Assembly: GCA_025210775.1 (NCBI GenBank)
Contig: JAOARB010000019.1
Location: forward strand, 62,001-126,000
Origin: Prolixibacteraceae bacterium
GTDB taxonomy: Bacteria; Bacteroidota; Bacteroidia; Bacteroidales; Prolixibacteraceae
Reading direction: 5' to 3'
Length of the DNA stretch: 64,000 bases
The notes under the pieces were generated by a model. It had not been told where the DNA came from. It saw only the letters and a list, made by a program, of their open reading frames with translations, and did not search any database. The translations under genes were made by a program, and so were the position numbers. This document shows positions 18,783-28,206 of this stretch, in pieces. How positions within the stretch are numbered: the first letter of the stretch is position 1; each line of letters starts with the position of its first letter.

Positions 18783-20255
18783 TTACCATTTAGGTCCCAC
18801 TTCAGATTCGTTTAAAGGAGATCCTTTAATTCCTTCAGAAGCGAGTTTTGAAAAGTCCCAATCAAGACCTTCAATTGTCATTGGTTTACTTAAAACATAA
18901 GAGAATTTCTTAGGTCTTTGGTAAATTCCATGTTTATTTTTCTTCAGTCTCATCTTTCTTTGGGTCATACCAGGAGGGTTCGTACCAAACCCTGTGGATG
19001 CTCCATAGAAAAAGTTTTCACTAAAAACTCCTAACTGATTAGGCGTTTGGGATGTGTAGAAAAAAGGAGAGTTCAAGAATTTATCTTGATAAAAAATGTT
19101 CCCCTTTATTCTCAAATCATATGGCAAAGCAAAAGTGTAGTTTCTTTTGACGCATCCTGCCTCTCGACGCGCCCTAAGAGGCTCAAAATGAATTGCCAAT
19201 CCATTATTATTCACAAACATATTGTTTACAATAGATAGATTGAAACCCAAAGCATGTTCTACATCCTCAGCTCCCGGATTGATATAAAGAGCGGCATTAC
19301 CTCTCTCCTTTATTAAAGACCCTAACTGAAAGTAGTTACAAGCAATTAAATGCTCGCTCCCCCAAATAAAGGCTCCTCCACATCCTTGTTTCTCATTCTT
19401 CGTTAAGAAGAAGTTATTTATCATTACTTGTCGATCCCCATGACGGAAGTTTAATGTTCCCCTACAATCAACAAATGTATTTGCATAAAAGAAATTCTCA
19501 CGACACTTACTTGTAATGATTTCTGGTTCAGAATTGTGACTCACAAATAAATTTGAATCTACAACACATCGCCCCACATCATTACGATAATATCCAATAC
19601 GAATACCACCCCCTGCATTGCCGCTCTTCTTAAAAGGATTATTAAAATAGCAATGGTCAATACGATGGTACATCGCTGGAGCCGATTCCTTTGACCTTTG
19701 ATGAATCCTATTATTAAGATTTATTACTTGATCTAACGTTTTCTTATTTGTAAAAGAACAGTGATCAATTCTACAATATAAAGGCACTTCACCCTTTTCA
19801 TTTAAGGAAGTGGTTATATAAGCAGAATTGGCTTGATCAAAATTATCAACCTTACAGTTTGTTATACGATTAAAACTCCCATATATAGCAATCAATCCAG
19901 GACCATGAGACCTCCATTGTTTTGGGTCTCTTGCACCATTACAGAACAAGAATCCATCAAAAACGATATAGCTACCTCTTAATTCTACATGAGAATTACC
20001 TGTAATTTTCACCTTTCCACCTTTCTTTGCCTTGATGACAACTGGCGTACGAAAAGTTCCTTGGGCACGAATCACCCAATTTAAATCTTTGTATGTACCT
20101 TCTTCCACGAATAATGTATCCCCAGAAGAAAGCGAAGCTGTAATATCAATTATCTCTTTTTTGGAAGAGACCATCTTTACTTTACCCTTCGCATTTACTT
20201 GAAAAGAAGCAAATGCAAGAATCAAAACAAGATGAATTAAACCATTTCTTATCAT
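18783..20255 (-). CDS. Polysaccharide lyase family 6 protein (alginate or chondroitin-B lyase)
   Basis: 490 residues with a signal peptide (residues 1-22, ending VNAKG) and a parallel beta-helix of the PL6 / chondroitinase B family. The catalytic block is intact: EPEIITSKCRENFFYANT with Lys250, then GTLNFRHGDR with Arg271, the Brønsted base and acid positions of the family. It should cleave uronic-acid polysaccharides by beta-elimination in the periplasm or outside; alginate is the commonest substrate in this phylum. There are no SusC/SusD, other lyase or sulfatase genes next to it and it has its own terminator, so it looks like an orphan lyase rather than part of a classical utilisation locus. 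Confidence 0.88.
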   Translation of the reverse strand: MIRNGLIHLVLILAFASFQVNAKGKVKMVSSKKEIIDITASLSSGDTLFVEEGTYKDLNWVIRAQGTFRTPVVIKAKKGGKVKITGNSHVELRGSYIVFDGFLFCNGARDPKQWRSHGPGLIAIYGSFNRITNCKVDNFDQANSAYITTSLNEKGEVPLYCRIDHCSFTNKKTLDQVINLNNRIHQRSKESAPAMYHRIDHCYFNNPFKKSGNAGGGIRIGYYRNDVGRCVVDSNLFVSHNSEPEIITSKCRENFFYANTFVDCRGTLNFRHGDRQVMINNFFLTKNEKQGCGGAFIWGSEHLIACNYFQLGSLIKERGNAALYINPGAEDVEHALGFNLSIVNNMFVNNNGLAIHFEPLRARREAGCVKRNYTFALPYDLRIKGNIFYQDKFLNSPFFYTSQTPNQLGVFSENFFYGASTGFGTNPPGMTQRKMRLKKNKHGIYQRPKKFSYVLSKPMTIEGLDWDFSKLASEGIKGSPLNESEVGPKW

Positions 20256-20512
20256 ACTCTAGTATTTCAGTTTTTCATTAAACGAACTGCTATAGCAAAT
20301 AAATAGTCGACACCTTAAACAATTATCTTCATTCAAAAAACAATTATATTAAGGATTTGTCTCTTTCAACATCACTACAAACATAAGTCTAAAAAAAAGA
20401 AAACTGCTTTATTTATTAATCCCAAGTAGCCCAAAAAATACATTTGGGATTATTTTCACTCTCACACAAAAAAATGGATACTATTATACGCTGTTTTGAA
20501 CGATTAGTGTAT

Positions 20513-20549
20513 AAAAAAAGGCCATTAGATGGTTAATCTTACGGCCTTT
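20513..20549 (-). terminator. Terminator after rmlC
   Basis: The stem AAAGGCC / GGCCTTT (20517-20523 with 20543-20549), with A-run on the plus strand giving a T-run on the minus-strand transcript. It begins 26 bases past the rmlC stop. The rest of the gap 20256-20574 shows nothing else. Confidence 0.8.
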
Positions 20550-20574
20550 CTATAAAATATGATATAAATATAAA

Positions 20575-21126
20575 TTACTCAAATGGTGATTCCCACTTTG
20601 AAATATTAGGTAGTTTGCTATCCTTTTCGGAGATAATATAATCCAAACCATTCAATCTCCAATCAATATCTAGAGCAGGGTCATTCCAATAGATTCCCCC
20701 TTCAGATTGAGGAGCATAAGGTGCATCCACCTTATATGAGAAAAGGGCAGTCTCACTCAAAGTAATAAAACCATGAGCGAATCCCTTAGGAACGAATATC
20801 TGAAGTTTGTTCTTATCCGAAAGAACGACAGAATAACTTTTTAAATAAGTAGGAGAATCCTTTCTAATATCTACACACACATCCAAAACTTCTCCATGGA
20901 TACATCTAACAAGTTTCGCTTGTGCAAAAGGAGGGGCTTGATAATGTAATCCTCTTAAAGCACCTCTTCTAGAGAAAGATTCATTTTCTTGAATAATATG
21001 AAAAGAACCACTAGAAGGTTCCAAAACACTTTGTTTATAAGACTCCATAAAATAACCTCTGGCATCCTCAAACACGTTTGGCTCAATAATAACCAAATCC
21101 TTTAGAGGTGTTTCTATTATTTTCAT
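20575..21126 (-). CDS. rmlC: dTDP-4-dehydrorhamnose 3,5-epimerase
   Basis: A 183-residue cupin-fold RmlC. Hallmarks are the N-terminal EDARGYFMESY, RGALRGLHYQ with the catalytic His61, VRCIHGEVLDVCVDIRKDSPT, the FVPKGFAHGF block, and EGGIYWNDP near the C-terminus. It epimerises C3 and C5 of dTDP-4-dehydro-6-deoxyglucose before RmlD acts. It is monocistronic here, flanked by its own terminator, while rmlD lies at 4045-4926 on the opposite strand. Length is normal. Confidence 0.95.
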   Translation of the reverse strand: MKIIETPLKDLVIIEPNVFEDARGYFMESYKQSVLEPSSGSFHIIQENESFSRRGALRGLHYQAPPFAQAKLVRCIHGEVLDVCVDIRKDSPTYLKSYSVVLSDKNKLQIFVPKGFAHGFITLSETALFSYKVDAPYAPQSEGGIYWNDPALDIDWRLNGLDYIISEKDSKLPNISKWESPFE

Positions 21127-21446
21127 ACTCTACCTATTTATAATTGTTTATTGCTACCACTTCTATTTTTAAAAGAACATCATAAAAAGCTCTTATGATC
21201 AAAGATAACAATTCAACACACAAAAAATCCATTATTACGAAAAACTACCATAAGGACAATAGTTCAGTTCAAATGCAAAGAATTATGATGGAGTGACAAA
21301 AAACGATAAAATACTTTAAAACAGTTCATCCTAATCAAACAAAACAAATAAGGAAATTGTATTATAAGTACGCACAAATCTAGTTATTACAATAAGAAGA
21401 AATAATGACAGATAAATGCTAATCGTATCATTGAAAAAGAAAACGG

Positions 21447-21548
21447 TAAGTAGATCTGTTTTTTTAGATTTATTCGCCACTTAATAGACAAAGCTTATTT
21501 TATTGTTAAAAAACCACTTATTTGGGATAAATCTAATGATCTACTTAT
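21447..21548. repeat. Imperfect long hairpin in the rmlC-rimO gap
   Basis: The outer arms are perfect over 10 bp (21447-21456 with 21539-21548); an inner pair AGATTTA / TAAATCT (21466-21472 with 21528-21534) nests inside. Non-coding. It is followed directly by a second, separate hairpin. Confidence 0.5.
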
Positions 21549-21555
21549 TTTAATG

Positions 21556-21615
21556 GATCTTCGACCGATAAAAAGGAAAGGGTGCATAGTCGTATATTTA
21601 AACAGGTCGAAGATC
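21556..21615. repeat. Second hairpin in the rmlC-rimO gap
   Basis: A perfect 11-bp inverted repeat GATCTTCGACC / GGTCGAAGATC (21556-21566 with 21605-21615) enclosing 38 bases. It could be an operator, a small structured RNA or part of an unknown element together with 21447-21548. Confidence 0.5.
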
Positions 21616-21698
21616 TTCTTCTATTTAAAATGTCATAGCAAAATAGCGATACAAAACATCTAGATTAAACTAGGTGTAAATATAACATTCACAAGAAG

Positions 21699-21736
21699 AA
21701 AAAAGGACAAATAGAAATCACTATTTGTCCTTTTTT
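21699..21736 (-). terminator. Terminator after rimO
   Basis: A perfect 16-bp stem (21699-21714 with 21721-21736) including A/T tails, with a six-base loop. It begins 20 bases after the rimO stop codon. Confidence 0.85.
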
Positions 21737-21756
21737 AATATCATTAATATCGTAGT

Positions 21757-23046
21757 TTATGCTTGACCATAAAGATCATAATCTGCAGCTTCAGTGATCT
21801 CTACTTCTAAGAATTGACCTATTTCCAACTCATTCTCCGAAGAGATAAACACTTCACCATCAACATCAGGAGAGTCGAACTCTGTACGACCAATATAAAG
21901 ATCTCCTTCAATACGATCTACGACTACTTTCATTCTACTTCCAACTTTTTTCTCATTGTGTAGCAATGAGATGTCTTGTTGTAGCTCCATAATACGGTCT
22001 ACACGCTCTTGTTTCACCTCTTGTGGTACATTATCTTCATAATGCTCACCAGCGTAGGTATTGTCTTCGTGAGAATAAGCAAAAACACCTAAGCGCTCGA
22101 ATCTAGCTTCTTCTACAAACTGACAAAGTTCTTCGAAATCCTCCTCTGTTTCATCTGGGTGACCTACCAATAAAGTAGTACGAAGATGAATACCTGGAAC
22201 TTCTTCACGAATACGAGACAACAGATCAATGGTCTCTTGTTTGTTAATATTACGACGCATTAGTTTTAACATATGATCCGAGATATGTTGTAATGCAATA
22301 TCTAAATACAATGCCACTTTAGGCTCTTGCTTCATCACAGGTAAAAGATCATATGGGAAATTAGATGGATAAGCATAATGCAGTTTAATCCATTCGATTC
22401 CTTCAATCTTAGCCAACTGACTTACCAATTCACCTAGACGTTGCTCTTTGTATAGATCCAAACCGTAGAAAGACAAGTCCTGAGCAATGACCAAGAGCTC
22501 TTTTACACCCTTTTTAGCTAAAAGTGTCGCCTCAACAATAATGTCTTCCATAGGACGAGACTTATGCTTCCCTGTAATATAAGGGATCGCACAATAAGAA
22601 CAAGTACGATTACATCCTTCAGATATTTTTAAGAACGCATAATGAGAAGGAGTGGTAACATAGCGTTGATTCTTTAAGCTCATCTTATATTCGCCTTCTA
22701 AATCCTCTACCATCTTTTTCACTTGAAACTTACCATAGAAGCCATCCACTTCAGGAATTTCAGCCATCAACTCGTCCTTATATCTTTCCGTCAAACATCC
22801 AAAAACAAAGATTTTAGATACTTCTCCACGTTTTTTGGCCTCTACAAAGTCCAATACCGTGTTAATAGATTCCTCTTTTGCGTCTAAGATAAAACCACAG
22901 GTATTGATCGCAACGATATCCGCATCGGTATCATTAGAATCTGTAACTACCTCATATCCATTAGCCTGAAGTTGTCCCATAAACAATTCAGAATCAATTA
23001 GATTTTTCGAACAACCTAATGTAACAATATTAACCTTCTTATTCAT
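21757..23046 (-). CDS. rimO: Ribosomal protein S12 methylthiotransferase RimO
   Basis: 429 residues from the ATG at 23046 (MNKKVNIVTLGCSKN). I chose this start because the reading frame open upstream to 23115 adds 23 residues without family similarity. Domains in order: the N-terminal UPF0004 domain with three cluster cysteines (GCSKN, NTCGF, FGCLTERY); the radical SAM domain with the CxxxCxxC motif in EGCNRTCSYCAIPY and KHKSRP; and the C-terminal TRAM domain (VDRIEGDLYIGRTEFDSPDVDG). It installs a methylthio group on an aspartate of ribosomal protein S12. The SPDVDGEV signature of the TRAM region separates RimO from the tRNA enzyme MiaB. Confidence 0.93.
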   Translation of the reverse strand: MNKKVNIVTLGCSKNLIDSELFMGQLQANGYEVVTDSNDTDADIVAINTCGFILDAKEESINTVLDFVEAKKRGEVSKIFVFGCLTERYKDELMAEIPEVDGFYGKFQVKKMVEDLEGEYKMSLKNQRYVTTPSHYAFLKISEGCNRTCSYCAIPYITGKHKSRPMEDIIVEATLLAKKGVKELLVIAQDLSFYGLDLYKEQRLGELVSQLAKIEGIEWIKLHYAYPSNFPYDLLPVMKQEPKVALYLDIALQHISDHMLKLMRRNINKQETIDLLSRIREEVPGIHLRTTLLVGHPDETEEDFEELCQFVEEARFERLGVFAYSHEDNTYAGEHYEDNVPQEVKQERVDRIMELQQDISLLHNEKKVGSRMKVVVDRIEGDLYIGRTEFDSPDVDGEVFISSENELEIGQFLEVEITEAADYDLYGQA

Positions 23047-23151
23047 TATCAAAAATCCAGATTTACCATTTCTTGTAAGATCTGCAAAGAAAGAGCTCTT
23101 TGTCCGATAAAACAAATGATACGAAATAATTATGATCTTATTTTCAATCTT

Positions 23152-23769
23152 TTAAACTCCAAACATAGAAGAATCGACTGTTTTACCATGATTTCGAAAT
23201 GAACAAGATGCAATATGATCATTCACCATTCCTGTGGCTTGCATCATTGAATAGATGATCGAAGGGCCTACAAAACGAAAACCTCTTTTCTTCATATCCT
23301 TTGAGATCTTCACTGACAGAGGTGTTTGTGATGGAACATCTTCTAATTTTGATGGACACAAATCAATGATCTTAAAATCACTCCATTGCCACCAATATTT
23401 TGCAAAAGACCCAAACTCTTCTTGTATCTTAATAAATGCCAAAGCATTAGTATAGACACTCTCAATCTTAAGACGGTGGCGTACAATATTGGGATTATCC
23501 ATATGTTGCATAAAATGATCTTTTCCTTTAGCCACAATTTTATGTGGATCGAAACCTTCAAAAGCAGCTCTATATCCTTCCCTTTTGCGTAGAATTGTAA
23601 TCCAACTTAATCCTGCTTGTGCCCCTTCTAATGATATTTTCTCAAAAAGAGCCAAGTCATCCAATTTAGGTATTCCCCACTCTGTATCATGATAGTGCAC
23701 GTAATCAGGATCGTTACCACACCACTGACAACGTACCATTGGGGTATTTTGAACATTCAAATCTGCCAT
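23152..23769 (-). CDS. tag: DNA-3-methyladenine glycosylase I
   Basis: A 205-residue Tag protein. The family N-terminus RCQWCGNDPDYVHYHDTEWG contains the first zinc cysteine and the YHDTEWG substrate-pocket block; SLEGAQAGLSWITIL is typical of the helix-hairpin-helix core; GMVNDHIASC at the C-terminus supplies the remaining zinc ligands. It excises 3-methyladenine from alkylated DNA. It is divergent from the hybrid regulator gene (24047) across a 277-base gap. The start at 23769 gives about 11 residues before the conserved region; Met12 is an alternative. Confidence 0.93.
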   Translation of the reverse strand: MADLNVQNTPMVRCQWCGNDPDYVHYHDTEWGIPKLDDLALFEKISLEGAQAGLSWITILRKREGYRAAFEGFDPHKIVAKGKDHFMQHMDNPNIVRHRLKIESVYTNALAFIKIQEEFGSFAKYWWQWSDFKIIDLCPSKLEDVPSQTPLSVKISKDMKKRGFRFVGPSIIYSMMQATGMVNDHIASCSFRNHGKTVDSSMFGV

Positions 23770-24046
23770 AATTATGAATCTAATAGAATTATTAAACGTC
23801 TTTTGAAAATAGCAACAAAGCTTTAGTATTCAAAAGATATTATCAATTCATCTAAAACACGCATACTTTTTTTGTAATTAAACAGTAGAGAGAGAAAATA
23901 GTGTATTGGACATAGAGCGTCACGATATAAAAACAACTAGAATCATCTAAAGCTAGATTCCACAATAAATTTATTTTTTTGAAAATGCTCTGAAGAATGC
24001 TATTTTTATAATTGATCACTAAGCTAGAACACAAAGAAGAAGAACC

Positions 24047-27000
24047 ATGATTCATCATCTCCCAAAGAGTTTAATATTACTTTATTTCTTTTTACACCCC
24101 ATACTCGTTTTTACACAAACAAGTGAGCCTATCTTTCGATCTATACCAATAGACGTGGTTAAAGAATACCATTTCCTACCCAAAGGTGTTTTAAAAGACC
24201 ACAAAGGTTATATCTGGGTCTTTGCAGATCATCACCTTTTAAGATATGATGGTCAAAAGATGGAAAACTATACTCTTCAATTAGAAACTGTTATGGGAAA
24301 GGCTTCCATTATAAACATACAGAAAGAGAGGAAAGGGACACTACTTCTTTTAAGTAGTAAGGGAGAATTGATTCGCATATATGATAACATCATACAACCT
24401 GTAACAGCCGAGGTTGAATTTCCACTATTAAAAAACAGACCTAATGGATTCTGGATAAAAGAGGAGACACTATGGATCGGGATGTCCAATGATCGGTTGA
24501 CAGAATACAATTGGGAAACAAAGAAAACAAAGCACTACCAATTACCTTCCTCCACAGGACGTATTCAGGACTTAACTCTTCTAAACAATGGAACCATATG
24601 GATCGCAACAAAAAAGGGTTCTCTATTATACCTGTCGTTAGGAGAAAGCCAATTTAAACAGACACAGCTATTGAAAAATATTCATTCAAGTTGGATAAAA
24701 CTTGAGGCAGGAGCATCTCCAGACGAACTATGGATTGGAACAGAAAACAAAGGGTTGTTTCGTTATACTCCAGACAGTTGGGTGAATTATTCTAAAGATA
24801 GCCCTTCGTTACTACATAGGATTAAAAGCAATTTTATTTATTCATTACACCTAGATCCATATAACCATCTATGGGTGGGAACAGATGGTGCTGGTTTAAT
24901 AGAGCTAGACACCAAAGGGAATATTATATCCTCCACCATACACCAGCCCTATAATGAACTCTCATTAGGTAGCAATGCCGTAGTTGCTCTTGCACAAATA
25001 GCCCAGAATGAAATGTGGATCATTACCAATTCTGGGAATATTCGCACTTATCACCGTAAAGACAAAGGGGTTGGCTATCACTATGGACAAAAGTATTCTA
25101 TTCCTACACGTACCTTGGGAATATATATCAATAAAAAAGGAGAAAAATGGTTTAGTACAGATGGAGATGGCATTCTTTATGAAGGAATAAAGGATACCCT
25201 CCAAATTAGGAATAACAACTTTCATCTCAACGGCAACTACGTTCAGTGTATTACAGAAGATAAACAAAATAACATCTGGTATGGGACCTATCAAAGTGGT
25301 GTAGGATATTTGGATACAACAAAACATAACCATACATTCAAATTATTTGCAGATAATGGCAAGGAGGTAAAAGATGTACGTAGCATCTACGTAGATCCTC
25401 AAAATAACAAATGGATTGGTAGCCAACAAGGAGTACACTGTATAAATCATAACAACGAAGATATACGTCACTTCTCCTTATCTTCTTTTTCAAATACCAC
25501 AGGCCCCATACTCTATATGGAGCAAATACAAAACAACCAACTTTTGGTGGCATCTCATACAGATATTTTTGTTATTGAGAATTATAACCAAATAGCTAAG
25601 ACAAAGATCTCTAAAATACATATCGAAGAGGATAAACCATTCATATTTAACACTGGAGAAAAACAATCTGATGACACATTTCTTTTTGCATTTAGAAATA
25701 ATGGTCTATTCCAATGGAGTGGAAAAATTAAAGATCCAATCATAAAATTCAAGAACCTTAACACACACAATATTCGTAGTATTGAATCCATAAGAGATTC
25801 CCTGCTCTATATGACGACTGACAATGGAATAATAGAGTATAATTTATCTCAAAACAAACTATATCAGTGGGATAGAGAAAATGCCGAAATCATTAACAAT
25901 TACGACAACAGTTGCTCTTTCCAACATCAAGACAAAATATATTTTGGAGGAAGTAAGGGGGTCACAATACTCGACACCCATGCTCTAGAAAAAAGAGATA
26001 ATAGGCCATCCTCTATCTTAATAAACAAACTACAGATTGGCAATAGAGATGCTAGTAAAGTCTTTAAAAACCTATCAGGATATAACGATATAAAAAAACT
26101 TGAATTAAAACATGATCAAAATGCTTTCCGTATTGTTTTCTCATCGAGACACTCTTCTTTAGATATAAAAGAAAGATATCGCTATAAACTTAATGGATTT
26201 GACACCAACTGGCTAAGACCTCTTTCCGTAAATGAAATTACTTACACCAATATTCCTTCAGGGAATTATCAACTGATTATTGAGAAAGAGATAGGCATTA
26301 ACAAGAAAACAAGAAAAATTATTGATATTTCCATTGCAAACCCATTATGGCTCCAATGGTGGGCAATCACACTCTATTTTTGCATTGCAATTGTATTATT
26401 TTATTTTCTTATTCATCTCATTACTCGTTGGAAATTTTTAAACCAGAAACTCGAACTAGAATCGTGGAAACGTAAAGAGAAAGAGAAATTCTATAATATG
26501 AAAATCGAGCTATATTCAAAAATGTCTCGTGAGATACAGACACCATTAAGTCTATTAATGATGCCTATAGACAGTATCATAGAGGCACTCGATGATCAAC
26601 CTGAATTGGCTGAGAGAGTTCAGAAAGTAAAGAGCCATGCTGTTCGTCTATCCTCTATCACAAAAAATATGTTCTTTTCAAAAGAGAATAATGAACTCCT
26701 TGAAGAATTGAAAATTAAGAGTAACAACTTAAAGGATCATCTACAGCAAACCATCGACATTTTTCACAAACAAGCAAAACAGAAACATATTAACCTAACC
26801 CTTGATTATCATCCACAACAAACCCTATTTTGTTACGATAAGGATAAGATGACTCATGTATGGTTTAACATCTTATCAAATGCTTTTCGTTTTACTCCAG
26901 AATACGGGCATATCCGTTTTGAAGTAAAACACGATAGATCACAACAAGTTCTTCAGATGATAATTGAAGACAATGGGTGTGGAATACCTGATCAAAAACA

Positions 27001-27997
27001 AGATCATATTTTTGACATGTTTTATCAATACGAACATAGTTCTCAAAAAGAAGGTGTTGGTGTGGGATTAGCTGTGTGCCAAGAGATTATTTTTCTTCAC
27101 CAAGGGAGCATTCAACTAGCACCAACACCTAATGGGGCCAAATTCATTATACAAATTCCTCAAAAGACAGACACTAGCATTAAACGAGAGAATAGACAAG
27201 AAGAGGTTAATAGACTATTAAAGTATACCGACTCACCATTTGATGGATCACCCTCTCTCCCATCACATATTCTTATTGTTGAAAGCCATATAGAAATGAG
27301 AGACTACCTAGTCAACTATTTAAAAAAGACATTTCATGTCACAGCAGTAGAAAATAGTAGAGAAGCTATAGACAAAACAGAAAAGCATCATTTTGATCTA
27401 ATTCTGAGCAATCTAGAGATTGATTATATGGATGGCATTGGGCTGTATAATAAGATCCATCAGAACCCACAAAGCAAGAATATTCCATTTATTATTATAT
27501 CTGGAAACCACTCCTCAATACAACGCAAAAAAGCCCTAAGATTGGGGATAATCGATTATATTACAAAGCCGTTTGATATAGAAGAACTAAAAATTAGAAT
27601 ACAGAATCAAATAAGAGTAAAAGAGAAGCAAAAAATCGAAACAGATAATTACCTTTATCCATCATCTCAACATTCCCTTATTTATAAACTAGAGACGATT
27701 TTAAATCAAAAGCTATCCAATACTAATCTCTCGATGGAAGAAGTAGCAAATAAATTACAAATGAGTTACTCTTCACTTTATAAAAAAGTCACAGCAGAGA
27801 TAGGTGTTACCCCGAATGAATTTCTAACACTAAAACGCATGAAAAAAGCAGAACAAGAATTAACCTATAATGAAAAGACCATTGCAGAGATTGCTAATAT
27901 TTGTGGCTATTCTGATCCCAAATATTTCTCCAAAATATTTAAGAAGCACCATTCAATAAGCCCTAAACAATTTAGAGCAAACAAAACTAAAATCTAA
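24047..27997 (+). CDS. Hybrid two-component regulator (HTCS) with both phospho-acceptor sites lost
   Basis: 1316 residues laid out like a Bacteroidota HTCS. In order: a signal peptide (residues 1-24); a two-propeller periplasmic sensor of about 600 residues with repeated (L/I)W(V/I)G motifs; a Y_Y_Y domain (about 690-765); one TM (about 770-795); a kinase domain; a receiver domain; and a C-terminal AraC-type double helix-turn-helix. The ATPase boxes look intact (NILSNAF, EDNGCGIP, GVGVGLA). However, the H-box reads SREIQTPL, with Arg828 in place of the phosphorylated His of SHExRTPL. In the receiver, the acidic pair is Glu1079-Ser1080, the phospho-Asp position is Asn1122 (SNLEIDYMDG), and only Lys1174 (TKPF) is standard. 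It therefore probably binds ligand, ATP and DNA but cannot use a normal His-Asp relay. The frame is uninterrupted. No susC/susD-like target genes are adjacent. Confidence 0.93.
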   Translation: MIHHLPKSLILLYFFLHPILVFTQTSEPIFRSIPIDVVKEYHFLPKGVLKDHKGYIWVFADHHLLRYDGQKMENYTLQLETVMGKASIINIQKERKGTLLLLSSKGELIRIYDNIIQPVTAEVEFPLLKNRPNGFWIKEETLWIGMSNDRLTEYNWETKKTKHYQLPSSTGRIQDLTLLNNGTIWIATKKGSLLYLSLGESQFKQTQLLKNIHSSWIKLEAGASPDELWIGTENKGLFRYTPDSWVNYSKDSPSLLHRIKSNFIYSLHLDPYNHLWVGTDGAGLIELDTKGNIISSTIHQPYNELSLGSNAVVALAQIAQNEMWIITNSGNIRTYHRKDKGVGYHYGQKYSIPTRTLGIYINKKGEKWFSTDGDGILYEGIKDTLQIRNNNFHLNGNYVQCITEDKQNNIWYGTYQSGVGYLDTTKHNHTFKLFADNGKEVKDVRSIYVDPQNNKWIGSQQGVHCINHNNEDIRHFSLSSFSNTTGPILYMEQIQNNQLLVASHTDIFVIENYNQIAKTKISKIHIEEDKPFIFNTGEKQSDDTFLFAFRNNGLFQWSGKIKDPIIKFKNLNTHNIRSIESIRDSLLYMTTDNGIIEYNLSQNKLYQWDRENAEIINNYDNSCSFQHQDKIYFGGSKGVTILDTHALEKRDNRPSSILINKLQIGNRDASKVFKNLSGYNDIKKLELKHDQNAFRIVFSSRHSSLDIKERYRYKLNGFDTNWLRPLSVNEITYTNIPSGNYQLIIEKEIGINKKTRKIIDISIANPLWLQWWAITLYFCIAIVLFYFLIHLITRWKFLNQKLELESWKRKEKEKFYNMKIELYSKMSREIQTPLSLLMMPIDSIIEALDDQPELAERVQKVKSHAVRLSSITKNMFFSKENNELLEELKIKSNNLKDHLQQTIDIFHKQAKQKHINLTLDYHPQQTLFCYDKDKMTHVWFNILSNAFRFTPEYGHIRFEVKHDRSQQVLQMIIEDNGCGIPDQKQDHIFDMFYQYEHSSQKEGVGVGLAVCQEIIFLHQGSIQLAPTPNGAKFIIQIPQKTDTSIKRENRQEEVNRLLKYTDSPFDGSPSLPSHILIVESHIEMRDYLVNYLKKTFHVTAVENSREAIDKTEKHHFDLILSNLEIDYMDGIGLYNKIHQNPQSKNIPFIIISGNHSSIQRKKALRLGIIDYITKPFDIEELKIRIQNQIRVKEKQKIETDNYLYPSSQHSLIYKLETILNQKLSNTNLSMEEVANKLQMSYSSLYKKVTAEIGVTPNEFLTLKRMKKAEQELTYNEKTIAEIANICGYSDPKYFSKIFKKHHSISPKQFRANKTKI

Positions 27998-28206
27998 TTT
28001 TCATACTAAAACTTCAAATAGAAAGTTTTATATTCGAAAGCTTGTTTAAAATTCATCTTCATGATGAAAGATTAATCATGTCTTTATTATTCATTTCAAC
28101 ATTAGACATCTAATTTTTATGAACAAAGCTGTTGTATAATCGTTATAGGTTATACAAAATAACAACACAACTATTGTCTAAGCATCAAACAACATTAAAG
28201 TACTCT

